A DNA stretch of 64,000 bases from Bremia lactucae. Lineage: Eukaryota > Oomycota > Peronosporomycetes > Peronosporales > Peronosporaceae. The translations under genes and the position numbers were made by a program. The notes under the pieces were generated by a model. The model was not told the origin of the DNA and ran no database searches. It saw nothing but the letters and a program-made list of their open reading frames with translations. Positions 9,101 through 19,258 of the stretch are shown here, piece by piece. The DNA lies in the NCBI RefSeq assembly GCF_004359215.1, contig NC_090618.1:2042642-2106641 (forward strand), written 5' to 3'. The number at the start of each line of letters is the position of its first letter. Within the stretch, counting starts at the first letter, position 1.

Positions 9101-9269
9101 GCTTGATTGTCATGAGACAAAGGAATGAAAAACACAGCCGAACGGTCAGCTGTTTAGGTTCCAACCTCAAAGAAGAAATGAAGCGAATGTTGTCACTCGG
9201 TGTCAACAGTCTGATAGGGGAGGGTGTAATGGGGCACACATCGGTTGGAAAATCGTTGTTGTGGTGCAT
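8937..9269 (-). CDS. Overlapping antisense ORF, acidic N-terminus of the same product?
   Basis: 110 codons open from an ATG at 9269 inside the LTR. A more natural start is the ATG at 9113, giving MTIKRESQILSTFLDDEGM and then an SEEEEKERRS acidic-basic stretch and a Pro-rich segment. This composition resembles the N-terminal parts of the antisense ORFs of families B and E (acidic, Ser/Asp-rich), whereas the first residues of the 264-codon frame do not. I infer that the ancestral antisense protein started here and continued in the 8306-9100 frame after about residue 90. Confidence 0.4.
   Translation of the reverse strand: MHHNNDFPTDVCPITPSPIRLLTPSDNIRFISSLRLEPKQLTVRLCFSFLCLMTIKRESQILSTFLDDEGMVDFESHSLSEEEEKERRSFTPSPPNERRRAPNPFRTWCR
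9205..9224 (+). promoter_or_regulatory. Polypurine tract, family A
   Basis: GATAGGGGAGGG immediately precedes the LTR start TGTAATGGGG, fixing the right-hand LTR as the 3' LTR of the plus-strand element. Confidence 0.7.
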
Positions 9270-9709
9270 TTACTTAATAGGTGTAATAACCTTTTATCTA
9301 ATTTCAAAATAGTTAGTTACTTAAAATCCATTTATTAAGGGTATCAAATGTGGTCGCCGCAGAAATAAATCCGGCGGACAAAATCTATTTTAATTTAGCT
9401 TGGGAAAGGTTTTAAAATTTAAATAATCAAATAAAGTGCAGTTCCGCTTTTGATCTTAAAGCGTCAAGTGCCTTCCTAAGGCTTGCGCATTGATCTGTAA
9501 GAGATAAAAGCCTTTCTAAGGTATATCCTCTTGGGCACTAGTTGCCACTTGGTTCTACGAACCCCTGAATCCCTTGAACTAGGATTCCTTAAGCTTTAAT
9601 AGCTTGTACGACTCCCTGAGTTGTTAAATCCATTAGTTTAATAGAACTAAGTGACTCTCTGAGTCTGAAAGTCTTCCTCTGACTTTAGGAGCGAGGTAGC
9701 TCCGCTGCA
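9225..9709 (+). repeat. 3' LTR, family A (485 bp)
   Basis: Starts TGTAATGGGGCAC and ends GCTCCGCTGCA, after which host sequence begins (no primer-binding site or gag). Near-identical to 153-637 in reverse. Confidence 0.85.
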
Positions 9710-9855
9710 TTCACGATCTACCAAATATAGCTACAAAGAAACTATACGGAAAATTTTACGACGCGATCGTAATATCTCTTTCCATCTTTTTACTTATATT
9801 TTCCACTAATTAAAGTTCTTGTGCAGCTACCACGAACAGCGTCATCTCGACGAGC

Positions 9856-10157
9856 CTATATTCTAACACGCCACGGTATAATAAACTGTTCGTCTTTTAG
9901 CAAAGTTGTTCCAGTAGGATAGACCACATCATTCGATTCTTGAAGACTGTACTTGTCGGCTGCATATCTCTCACCACCCTTTTGCAAGTCTTTGACAAAT
10001 TCAGTCCCAATTGACAGCATCGTTCAAATCTTGATTTGGTTCTTCACGTCATCGCTGCGCAAATGACGAATATCTTTAGGATGCAATTGCGAAATATAAC
10101 GATTGAACCATCTGGTCTTTGCGCCAAAAATGTTCGAATAATCAAATTCTCTTAGCG
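9856..10157 (-). pseudogene. Unrecognised host-like coding remnant
   Basis: On the minus strand two stretches lie in one frame: an upstream one reading FGAKTRWFNRYISQLHPKDI and on to VKNQIKI, then a stop, then an ATG at 10020 opening 54 codons (MLSIGTEFVKDLQKGGERYA to IIPWRVRI) with a stop at 9858-9856. The composition is that of a normal folded protein and unlike the surrounding elements. The in-frame stop between the two parts, and a stop just before the upstream part, mean that either short introns are present or the gene is broken. I do not recognise the family. It lies head-to-head with the SDHAF1-like gene. Confidence 0.35.
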
Positions 10158-10278
10158 CTTACAAATTTTGAGTTTCATTTTTTAATGCCAAAATCTAGAT
10201 CCAACATTTTTTTTGATTAAATATAAGCGACATTTTTGAAAGCGGATAAAATGATGTTTACAATACCAAGAAAAAACA

Positions 10279-10633
10279 ATGAAGGTTCACTCGGGTCTGC
10301 AGCTACAGGTGCTAGCGCTGTACAAGAAAGCACTGCAAACAGCGAAGTACAAGGACTCGGATACACAGCGCTACATACGTGATCGCTTTCGCAACGACGT
10401 ATGGACTCTTGCAATCGCTTCAAACCTTTTAATTACAAACTTAACGAACCCTACGTGTACACTTTGTATGTCGCCATGGATAGGTGAGGGCGGTAGAGCG
10501 CAAGGACTTTGCCGTAATTGAGCACATGTTGCGCAAGGGTGAGCGCGATCTCAAGATGCTGAGCAGGGTAAAGGCGGCACAATTTGCTAGCGTCAATCGC
10601 ACGACATCAGACGCAACTCCTCGTATCGATTGA
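10279..10633 (+). CDS. LYR-motif protein, SDHAF1-like (two exons)
   Basis: Exon 1 10279-10398, intron 10399-10483 (85 bp, GTATGG...GGATAG), exon 2 10484-10633, giving 89 residues. The N-terminus SGLQLQVLALYKKALQTAK is a Complex1_LYR domain start (Leu-Tyr-Lys in place of LYR). Later come IRDRFRND and, after the intron, RKDFAVIEHMLRKGERDLK, the conserved block of the SDHAF1/LYRM group. Family knowledge: SDHAF1 is a mitochondrial-matrix chaperone that helps deliver Fe-S clusters to the succinate dehydrogenase iron-sulfur subunit. The short size is normal for the family. LYRM2 or another LYR protein is the main alternative. The start is the first ATG in frame; upstream ATGs at 10251 and 10254 are out of frame. 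Confidence 0.75.
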
Positions 10634-11359
10634 TAAAAAAATTAGTGTCACTAATCTAAATATTCGACGCCAGTTCACTTACACACATTAAAAACGTGAT
10701 GAATGCATAAAAAAGCGTCTACCGTGGTCATATATTATTATTTTGCATCCGCTTTTCGACCAAAACGCAAACCGCGCCAATGCACCAGGAAACTTTGAAA
10801 TCATTGAGATGCTGCGACAAAAGCAATAAAAAGCTTGCAAAAAAATTAGACGCGTTGTTTATCAGTCGTGTTGCGGTAAGAAAATGCAAACTAAGACTAC
10901 GTGTTATTGCAGCAAGGCATTGAAGTGAAGTGCGATGTCGACCGCTTTTGTTAAGGAAATTATTGAAGGCCGAGCACTAGATCAAGCACCAGCATTAATC
11001 GCAACGTTCCGACATGGGTAGTTTAGTCTTTCCCATTCAGGTAGATTTATGAGAGCAGCACAAACGAACGATAAAGTGGGATATCTATTGGTCAAAGTTA
11101 TCTGTGATGGATCAATCTTTGCCTCTTGACACTAGCTGCGGTAAATTTATCGATGCAGGGTTAACAGCTTCCTTTTCTTGCTAGTTATCGAAGGCAAAAC
11201 CAGCTTTTATGAATCACACCGAAGGACCAAAAATGGCGAATCTAACTAAGATGAATAAAAAATTGTGTTAATTAGGATAAGTGTCTTTTCAAGAAAATGG
11301 TACACCATTCCCCAGTTGAATTTTTAACAAGTTAATTTTTAGCTCAACACATCAACAGC
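10634..11359. other. Intergenic region with weak small-ORF candidates
   Basis: Mostly AT-rich. A spliced reading 10780-10875 plus 10913-10954 would give 45 residues (start MHQETLKSLRCC) through a 37-bp intron, and an ATG at 10935 opens 28 codons (MSTAFVKEIIEGRALDQAPA). Neither matches a family I know, and both are too short to call. Confidence 0.3.
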
Positions 11360-12286
11360 ATGGAGCTGTACGAGTGTGAGGACGCGGTGGAGGCAGCGCT
11401 ACAGCAAGAGCGGCCGAAATACATCGTGAGCATAATTAATAAGGCAGGCAAGCGTTTATACTTCGCCAAGTTATTACATTATGAATTTATTGGCGCCGTC
11501 ATTCTTGTCCTATAAGTTCCTGGCTCAGCAGCGGTCTGAAGGTAACAGCACCGTGCTCGCAATAGACTTCGTATGCATTGACTGTCGTGCCGACGGTGCG
11601 TGTCACCCTCACAACATCAGTTTTGCGATAAAAAAATACAAATTGATTCTTTTATACACTCCAGGCCCTGAAGGCAACGCGCGCGCCTTCTTTTCGGCGC
11701 CACCACCCACTGTGGTCTTGTGTGCTAATCGTCTTCACTCGGCGCAAGAGGTGGAGGAATCTATAGTGCATGAACTTATTCATGCCTACGATGTAAGCTC
11801 ATATAGGCTACAACGACTGCACGTAGCATCGCTTATTGCTGATTATTATTTTCCATGAACTGTGAAAGTATACGGTGCGCAAGATGGACATTACCAAGTC
11901 CGATATTTTGGCCTGCAGGTGATTTGGATAGTAATATATGTGGTAGTAGCATATTCATATCACGTTACCGCAGTGAAATTCGATCAGCACGTGAGTCCGA
12001 GTGCTATCGCAAGGCCAAAGTACTCGAGACAATGCTGCCAAACGTCGAGTTTTTTCAAAAAAGTGCGCGTTGGCTTAATGCACGATGCGTTCATGAACAC
12101 GCTGTTCGATCGACAAGTGTACTTTTGTTGTATACTTACGATGTTTTTTTATTTTACGTCTAGTATTTACGTCGTATATGATGACACCTTCTTTTATAGT
12201 CCATCTTTCCTATTGAAGCCCGTGCGGAAGTTGACAAGATGTTTGAACGTTGTTACAACGACAAAAGTCCCTTTGCAAGTCCATAA
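11360..12286 (+). CDS. ATP23: Mitochondrial inner membrane protease ATP23 homolog (six exons)
   Basis: Exons 11360-11425, 11517-11595, 11665-11792, 11869-11918, 11974-12118 and 12200-12286, all joined in phase with GT-AG introns of 91, 69, 76, 55 and 81 bp, give 184 residues. The zinc-metalloprotease motif HELIH lies in SIVHELIHAYD and is split from the rest by intron 3. Flanking conserved blocks are CIDCRADG, TVVLCANRL, ACSEIRSARESECY, and near the end EVDKMFERCYNDKSPF. Known role: ATP23 removes the presequence of mitochondrial ATP synthase subunit 6 in fungi and helps assemble the Fo sector in the intermembrane space. Length is close to the family's 190-260 residues; the N-terminus is slightly short. 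Exon 1 and the 11517 acceptor are my least certain choices. It follows the LYR gene on the same strand. Confidence 0.85.
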
Positions 12287-13065
12287 AGGATGTCATTAAA
12301 CGATGTATACGAGCTGATAAATAAAGCGAGATGAAAGTGTGTCTACTTTAAACCTTTTGATTGGTTGTATCCGACGACTTTTGACGGAATCATTTGTACC
12401 CAGTAAGTACTGCCTAAAGACAACTCAAAGGACAAAAAAATACAAATTTTTCTTTAGCATCAAGGAGCTCTTTATTAGCCTGTAGAGTGTTTCTTTGCTG
12501 TACTATCGACCATCGTATTCCTCGCGTGTTCCTCATTCAGGTGTTGAATATTTTAGTTTTACATCACGTTTGCAAATATATGATCTTTGAGTAAGCAGCA
12601 ATCAGCATATTTGAACGCGCAGATGGAAGCGATCTGAAAGTGACAGTCGCGGCAAATCCAATTACAAAGCAAAAAAAAATCATCCAGATATACCATCAGG
12701 AATTTAACGAAATAGAAGTAAGCAATATAGTTAATGATTGACTAATTCATAGTCCATTAAATAGCAGGAGTCTGCGTCAGCGTCCAACCCCAAACGCTAT
12801 TAATGCGTAGCGCATACGCACCGAAGTAAAGAATGCTTTGACCAAGTGTGATTGCTCTACGATAATTATTTTAAACGCACGAGGCCAAGCATGTTTCGGC
12901 TACGTTTACAAGATTGCTTGGAATTAGCTCCAACTTAAAATTTTTACTTTCTACCTTCTTTGTTGTCTACTTCATAGCGTACATTATATTGGAGGTTTGT
13001 AAAAGGCTAAAGTTGCCCTAATGTTCCACAGTCCCCGTTAAGCACACATATGTACTTAAGGGGAT
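12287..13065. other. Intergenic, nothing recognised
   Basis: Downstream of ATP23. AT-rich, stops in all frames, no LTR or domain similarity seen. Confidence 0.5.
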
Positions 13066-13519
13066 TGTAACGGGCACTACGACTTGTACTGCTTCAGTAC
13101 AAGTCCACTTCGCACTGCTTCAGTTGCGAGTGGTGCCTTACAATATTTCACGTACACTAATACGTGCAGAGGAAGACTTCTCTTAAGGCAACTAGCTTTA
13201 AGAGGGTAAAATGAAAACTGTATTAAATATTTAAGTTTCTCTTGTTCTATCTTTGTAAATGCTAATTTAATTATGATCTAATACTAAACATGTAAATGAA
13301 TTCTTATCTCTATCTTATCTGTAACTCTCTCTTTGATTACTCCTACAGCTCATTAGTCTGCGGAATAAATAAGTATAATGGTCTATACCTATTTATGGAT
13401 AAGAATTCTGAATAATGACGATATAAAGTAATATCCTGCAAATATTATCTACCTTTTAGATAATATATTAATTAGCAACCTTTGAGTGTTAATTTCATGT
13501 AACGATACACCCCGTTACA
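13066..13519 (-). repeat. 3' LTR, family B (454 bp)
   Basis: Reads TGTAACGGGCACTACGACTTG on the left and ...GATACACCCCGTTACA on the right; reverse orientation relative to 1140-1590. A purine tract on the minus strand abuts its right edge, so the element body lies to the right and runs right to left. Confidence 0.8.
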
Positions 13520-13536
13520 TCCCCCCTCTCTTAAAC
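13520..13536 (-). promoter_or_regulatory. Polypurine tract, family B
   Basis: The minus strand reads TTAAGAGAGGGGGGA directly before the LTR start TGTAACGGGG. It defines the 3' end of a minus-strand element whose pol is missing beyond the gap at 14266. Confidence 0.65.
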
Positions 13537-13596
13537 GACAATCACTCTGACTGTCATTGGTTGGAGTGGTCACTATGTGACCACTTGATTTAAGAA

Positions 13597-14265
13597 ATGA
13601 TGTTGATTGGTCAAAACCATCATTTTAAATTCCATCGCATGAAGAATCAACTCATGCGGGGTGACGATAGTGCTGCGTCTTCGGCTGCGATTCGTGCAGC
13701 CGCGGGTGACGCACTGTTATCTCTTGCGGCAGACGGAACGTCTGCCGTAGTATCTTCCACTCGCACAAAACTTGATGTTGCGAGTGCACGTGGTGATTCA
13801 CCACGTGAATACGACCCCTCTTTGGAGGTCGACTACGAATGCGAGTCGGATGAAATGGCCGACTCGGGGAGAATGGAACAGTCGCCTGATATACGTCAGG
13901 CGGCTGACTATGAGCCTTCGAATGAGAGGGATCATTCTGATAGACGAGTAAACAGTCTATTTAGATCCGACGATGAGGATGATCCCTCACGCCCGCACGA
14001 TCTCCCATACTATCACCTGCACGTGTTTCTGTGCAAGGTGACGACGATGGCGTAAGCCATCGTAAGAAAAGTTCTTGTGGTACCCCTGCTTCAGTAGGTA
14101 CCACTCAGGGGAGTGAAGACAGCTAAGTGTCTCATCTCGCTCCTGAAAAGAAACCGTGGCTTTTGCCAGAACGGCTTATCAATAGCTTATCTGGAGAAAC
14201 TATTCCTGACAATAAATATCCTTTATTTATTGCGACAAAGCTACATGGCCTTGATCCCAGCGCGA
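13597..14265 (+). CDS. Antisense ORF of family B element, N-terminal part (frameshifted)
   Basis: Plus-strand ORF starting about 80 bp inside the polypurine tract, opposite to the element's own direction. 152 codons are open to 14055: an Ala/Asp-rich start (SSAAIRAAAGDALLSLAADG), then strongly acidic (LEVDYECESDEMADSGRMEQ and SDDEDDPSRP). After a frameshift near 14045 the reading continues as KKSSCGTPA and then PEKKPWLLPERLINSL up to the gap. The same protein is encoded at 40970-41312 and 46240-47587, where it is split by a Copia insertion. No known domain is recognised; the acidic, low-complexity N-terminus followed by a folded-looking basic region is shared with families A and E in style, not in clear sequence. 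Confidence 0.5.
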
Positions 14266-14365
14266 NNNNNNNNNNNNNNNNNNNNNNNNNNNNNNNNNNN
14301 NNNNNNNNNNNNNNNNNNNNNNNNNNNNNNNNNNNNNNNNNNNNNNNNNNNNNNNNNNNNNNNNN
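14266..14365. other. Assembly gap (100 N)
   Basis: Left: family B antisense ORF. Right: family A antisense ORF, starting where base 680 stops (one base short). The two sides therefore belong to different elements. Confidence 0.9.
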
Positions 14366-14445
14366 CATTTCTTCTTTGAGGTTGGAACCTAAACAGCTGA
14401 CCGTTCGGCTGTGTTTTTCATTCCTTTGTCTCATGACAATCAAGC

Positions 14446-15240
14446 GTGAGTCACAGATTCTTAGTACCTTCCTCGACGATGAGGGAATGGTGGACTTTGA
14501 AAGTCACTCTCTGTCCGAGGAGGAGGAGAAAGAGCGTCGTTCTTTCACGCCTTCTCCTCCGAATGAACGTCGGCGGGCTCCGAATCCGTTCCGAACGTGG
14601 TGCCGCTGATGTTTCAACTGCATTGAGCAGGACACGGGACCCTGAGTCCAACATCATTACGAATCCGCTCGATGAAGAGCAAGTGCAGATAATCCTCATA
14701 GACGAAAGAGCTCGTCGTCGAGCTGCCGAAATAGCGAAAGCTAAGGCTCATAGTGGATATACATTCATTCCGCTTAGTGCGGAAGACCGTCTCAAAGAGA
14801 TAGCGGGTCACAGTTTGAGCACCTGGATCTCCGGTGACCCGGCGAGGACGCTGGAGGAGATCGCTGCCCGCGACGCTCTACATGAGCAATACCTTACGCC
14901 AAAGGTAATGACGCGAAGCCAGTATTTGACGCGTTTACGTGATCAAGCCGGTGGGGCTTCGGTGACCTCCATGAGAGAAATTTCGATCGTTTTGTTTCCA
15001 AACGAAACAAGGAGGGAAAACGAAGTCTCATTTGAGAACTGTGTCCACCGGGTTCGCCGACTTCGTAATATTTGTAATATCAGAGAGTCTGCGGATAGAG
15101 GTGATGTTCGTTTGGAACGGAAGCTTCGCTTCAATTTCGCTAAACTTAAGGCCAAAGGCCAGTTACGTTCGGCAATTATGCCACAAAACGAACAAAGGCC
15201 TAGCCAATATTCAGTGCTTCGGTTGACCGTACAACCATAA
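14446..15240 (+). CDS. Antisense ORF of family A, second copy (264 codons)
   Basis: Identical in protein to the ORF at 8306-9100, in inverted orientation; the overlapping acidic frame is also present (to 14609). It lies between the chromodomain of a minus-strand pol (ends 15270) and the contig start at 14366. The position is mirrored: base x in 5619-9180 corresponds to base 23546 minus x here. The identity could mean recent transposition, segmental inversion, or duplicate assembly of one locus. Confidence 0.6.
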   Translation: MSHRFLVPSSTMREWWTLKVTLCPRRRRKSVVLSRLLLRMNVGGLRIRSERGAADVSTALSRTRDPESNIITNPLDEEQVQIILIDERARRRAAEIAKAKAHSGYTFIPLSAEDRLKEIAGHSLSTWISGDPARTLEEIAARDALHEQYLTPKVMTRSQYLTRLRDQAGGASVTSMREISIVLFPNETRRENEVSFENCVHRVRRLRNICNIRESADRGDVRLERKLRFNFAKLKAKGQLRSAIMPQNEQRPSQYSVLRLTVQP

Positions 15241-15269
15241 TCGAAGCCGCACTGAGGCTTAGAATCCAC

Positions 15270-18200
15270 CTAATCCCACGTTTGGTGGTGGGAAGCGTCG
15301 TTTGACGCGGGTTGACCCTGAGCTTGGCGCTCAAAAACGTCAACGGCGTACGAACAATCTTGCCGAAGAGGAACCTCGAACTCCCAAGAGTTTTCAGAAG
15401 AGGGGTACCCTAGCCACTTCACCAGATACTGGTATTGACCCTTACAACGACGTCGATGTAAAAGCTTCTCCAAATGAAACTAAAGGTCCCCCCGCGCATC
15501 AAGCAGCGCGGGAGGGGGCCGAACTTTGGCGGAAGCATTTGATGCTCTACATCACGAGGTGCAACTTCTTCGTGAGGTCCTTGCTTGGGATGAGAGCTCT
15601 TTTGAGGCGGTTGGGGACCGTCTTTTGACGCTGGAGTGTCCGCAGCCTCGTTAAGAGGGCCAGCTAGATATCCTAGTGAGGATGCAGCAATCTGCGACAC
15701 GACCGCCTGTCTCGGCGCAAGCGCCTTCAAGTCCACGTTGGAAGGGTCCCGATATGGCTCAAGCAAGCCGACGTACAACACTGGGTATGTACGCAGCTTG
15801 CTAGGAGGTTTAGCGCATGAGCTAGGCCTTTCTTGGCCACGACCGTAAATGGTTTAATAAAGCGCGGGCGCAATTTGGTCCTGTAGACCGCAGAAACCAA
15901 GCTGGTAGGTAGAATTTTAGCGCTCAGTAAAACTCGGTCTCCGACCATATAAGAATTAATACAGCATCTGCCTTTGGCATCTGCTTGTTCTTTTTGTTTG
16001 TCTTGGCTATCAGCCATCGTATTCCTTACATGTCTTAAGACACTAAATTGCGTCGCGAGAAACTCGCTTACTTAAATCCGAACGGTAACAGGGCTGATAT
16101 CAGCAAGCCTATCGGTACAAGCCCTGAACCACTCAGTGGTATCGTTAATGGAACGCGTGGATGGGTAAGACCGTTTACTTAGAACGGAGTATAGCCTGTA
16201 GAGGCATGTACAGCGTTATTTAACGCAAACTCCACCACTGGGAGCAATGGGCTCCAGCGCTTTGGTGTCTGAGCACACACGCTGCGTGAAATGTCTTCAA
16301 TGACGTGATTGATACGTTCAGTTTAATCGTCGGTCTGCGGATGGTCCGCAGTGGACATATCCAGTCTGGTGCCAAGCACTCGGACAAATAATTTCCAGAA
16401 TAAACTTGTAAAACGGGGGTCCCGAACAGAGACAATTGTCACTGGCAAACCATGTTGTCGAACACGCGATCGATAAACAGCTTAGCTGTATCTTCTCCGT
16501 CAATGGAATCCGGCACGGCCGCTAAGCGAGCCATTTTGCTCAATCGGTCAACAAAGACCACTATGCCGGAGTTACCAGCTGAACCTTTCGGTAGACCGAA
16601 AACAAAATCCATACTAATGGACTCCCAGCAACCTCTGGGGACGGGAAGGCTCGCCAGTGGTGCAGCACCATGCGCCGAGGTTTTAATCCGTTGGCAAGTT
16701 TCGCATGTGCGAACATATGTACTGACCTATATGCCACCAATAACTCTGGCTTATAGAGCCGTAGGTCTTTTCTCTATCGAGATGACCACCAAGGACAGTA
16801 TCGTGTGCCTCTTTGAGGATTCGGTACTTTATAACCTCATTATGAGTAACAACGACACGCGGAGGGTCCGCGATGTCTGTGCAATAAAGCAACAGGTCGT
16901 TATCGATAGAAAATCGGTACACAATCGTGCCGACAATTAAATACCTGAATCAGAGTTCTTTAAAGCTCGTACCAGAGCTACACACTGTTTATCCTTGGTG
17001 TGAGCCGAACGGATTAATTCAGGAGAAGGCGACAAGATGGTCGTTAAATAAGAAAGCTCATAATCCGGCCTGCGTGAAAACGCATCGGCCAAAGCATTCT
17101 GCTTGCCGGGCTTATACTTCACCTCGAAGTATTTCGCGAAAAAGGATAGTAATCGGACCATTCTCTGTGAGAGATGGGGCGACTTAGTTGCCGTGCGTAA
17201 TGACGCGTAATCTGTTTATATCACAAACGGGTTAGAGCCGAGCAGATGAACTCTGAATTTGACGATAGCATACTTCATAGCAAATAACTCTTTGTCATAA
17301 ACTAGACTCAAACGCAATAACACGTTCATGCCCATCAACATCAGTTTGTAACAGAGCACTGCCAACGGCAAAATCTTATGCGTCACAGACGACACTGAAA
17401 GGCCAATTTGGATTTGGCAGTGCCAGAATCGGGGCATGGATAAGACTATCCTAAACTGCTCGAAAAGCATTATTTTCGGTGCTAGTCCAGCACCATTCTG
17501 TATCATTTTAAGGAGATTAGATAATGGCCAAGCCATATCAGCGTAAGTGGTTGGGTGTCGCCAATTTTTTACACAAATATAGCGAAAAAAAAAAATCGCT
17601 ATATTTGTGTAAATAATTGGCGAAACCCAACCACTTACGCAAAAAAAATTGGTTTTTAGGAACCAGCCAATCTACAATGGCTTTTACCTTAGCGGAATCC
17701 GCTCTAAGGCCTCGCTTTCCAATAAAGCATCCTAAAAAAGGAAATTCGTCTGCGTCAAAAATGCATTTAGATGGATTGGCATACAATTTTTTGTGCGCAT
17801 ACACTCGAGCACTGCTCGCAAATGGTCTAAATGAATGTCCATATCCAACCGACCCTGCTCCGCACGACTATGGACAAAAATGTCATCGAAATAAGTCTGT
17901 GCATAACCTCGATGAGGGCGAAACAGTTGCGTCACTAGACGATTAAATGTTGCCGGGGCGTTCGAAAGCCCTTGTGGCATAACCAGCCACTCCCATAACA
18001 TGCCGCTTGGGCTGCTAACAGCTGTAAGCGGGATATCGCTAGCTCGCATGAGCAATTGGTTGTAGCCATCGACTAAGTCCAATGCACTGTACATTGTTCA
18101 TCCCACCATATTGTTCTGAAGAACATCTTTTCTAGGAATGGGGGTTCGAGCTGGTATAGTGACAGCATTAAGCTTATTATAAGCATGTACAATGCGCCAT

Positions 18201-18660
18201 TTACCATTTAGCTTTTTGACACAAAATGTCGGCGTCGGATGAGGAGATTGGGCTCTCTCGTACCATTCCAGCATCGTGCTTAGCACGGAAGAAATCGTCA
18301 ATGACGGTCACACTGCTCCCTTGGTAAAGGCCATTGTCTTGTGACACAGTATTTGGTACCCGGAACCAAGTCAATTTCATGCCGAACACCTCTTTCTGGA
18401 GGTAAAACAGATGGTGGATTATTACATACCACATCTTGGAATTCCTTAATCAAGGAACTTAAGGGATCCGTAGGATCTTTAAGGATCGATGACCCATTTC
18501 GCGCACTAAGTGCAGCCTTTGTGTCATCCAGGACAACTTCGTCTAAAAGTGACGATGAGTTTAACCCAAATGTTGGTCGAATGACCACCATTTCAGATAA
18601 GTCGCCAGCCTTTAAGGCTCGGCCGCACTCATTAATAGACTTTCGTCTTACTATAAGTAA
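15270..18660 (-). pseudogene. Ty3/Gypsy pol, family A, second copy with RT N-terminal half
   Basis: From right to left: pre-RT region (18591-18298, PSVLPPERGVRHEIDLVPGT), RT fingers and palm (18301-17732, PTFCVKKLNGKWRIVHAYNK, MYSALDLVDGYNQLLMR, YFDDIFVHSR), RNase H, integrase zinc and core domains, integrase C-terminus (16017-15727) and chromodomain (15473-15270). Bases 15270-17927 mirror 5619-8276 with only a few differences (for example one Ser/Pro and one Ala/Val change), including the same stops and the same palindrome. Bases 17928-18660 are unique to this contig and supply the RT part missing at 5619. Protease and gag are absent: similarity stops at about 18660 against a truncated C LTR. 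Confidence 0.85.
17541..17640. repeat. Inverted repeat in pol, second copy
   Basis: Mirror of 5906-6005: 45-bp arms around ten A. Its presence in both copies means it predates their duplication. Confidence 0.9.
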
Positions 18661-18996
18661 ATTATAAGGCTTTAGAATAGAGAAAAAGTAAAACTGTAAT
18701 TATATTTAAATTTCCTACGTAACGATCTTCTATCAACTATTGACTTAATTATAGTAACAACAAACTAGGTATGGCGCCTACTTGCGATTAATGGGGTTAA
18801 ATAACACTTAAATTAACAATAAATAAGACTGATGCCTTATTCCGTCAATATTACCAAATTTGGTAGTATTAACAGTGCTAAGTTAAAATGAATAGAGAGA
18901 ATAATCTGTACTTTTATTTATTTTCTATCATATGATGTAATATTAATTATTTCTCATGTAGGAAATAATATTTATGTAATGAGACACTCAGTTACA
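18661..18996 (-). repeat. 3' LTR, family C, left-truncated
   Basis: Aligns with 33900-34249 (shared AACGTAACGATCTTC-like block, TATGGCGCCT, TTACC-AATTTGG, right terminus TTATGTAAT). It ends GTTACA at 18996. About 100 bp are missing at the left, where family A pol begins, so A may have inserted into or recombined with C. Confidence 0.65.
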
Positions 18997-19012
18997 TCAC
19001 CCCTCACTAACC
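18997..19012 (-). promoter_or_regulatory. Polypurine tract, family C
   Basis: Minus strand GGTTAGTGAGGGGTGA precedes TGTAACTGAGTGTC, the start of the C LTR. Weaker than the A and B tracts. Confidence 0.5.
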
Positions 19013-19258
19013 AACATTCACAATAGTGAATGATATGGAGTGACGGAGAAAAATAATAACGTAATTGCCTGTTAAATTTGCATCATTTGTTTCCTCTAAA
19101 TCTATTGCATTATTATTTTTGTTCAAAATCAATTCGTGTTTATAAACCTATAAATCTATTCAAACAATATCGATTATTTGAATTTATGTCCTTGGTATAA
19201 CAAGATAATTTACTGTTAATTTTGTTTTTAGGTTAAATAATATTTTTATAATTTGCGC

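Noticed and set aside
10780..10954. Two-exon 45-residue small Cys-containing protein
   Set aside because: Needs a 37-bp intron, much shorter than the 55-91 bp introns seen here, and matches no Cx9C or other family.
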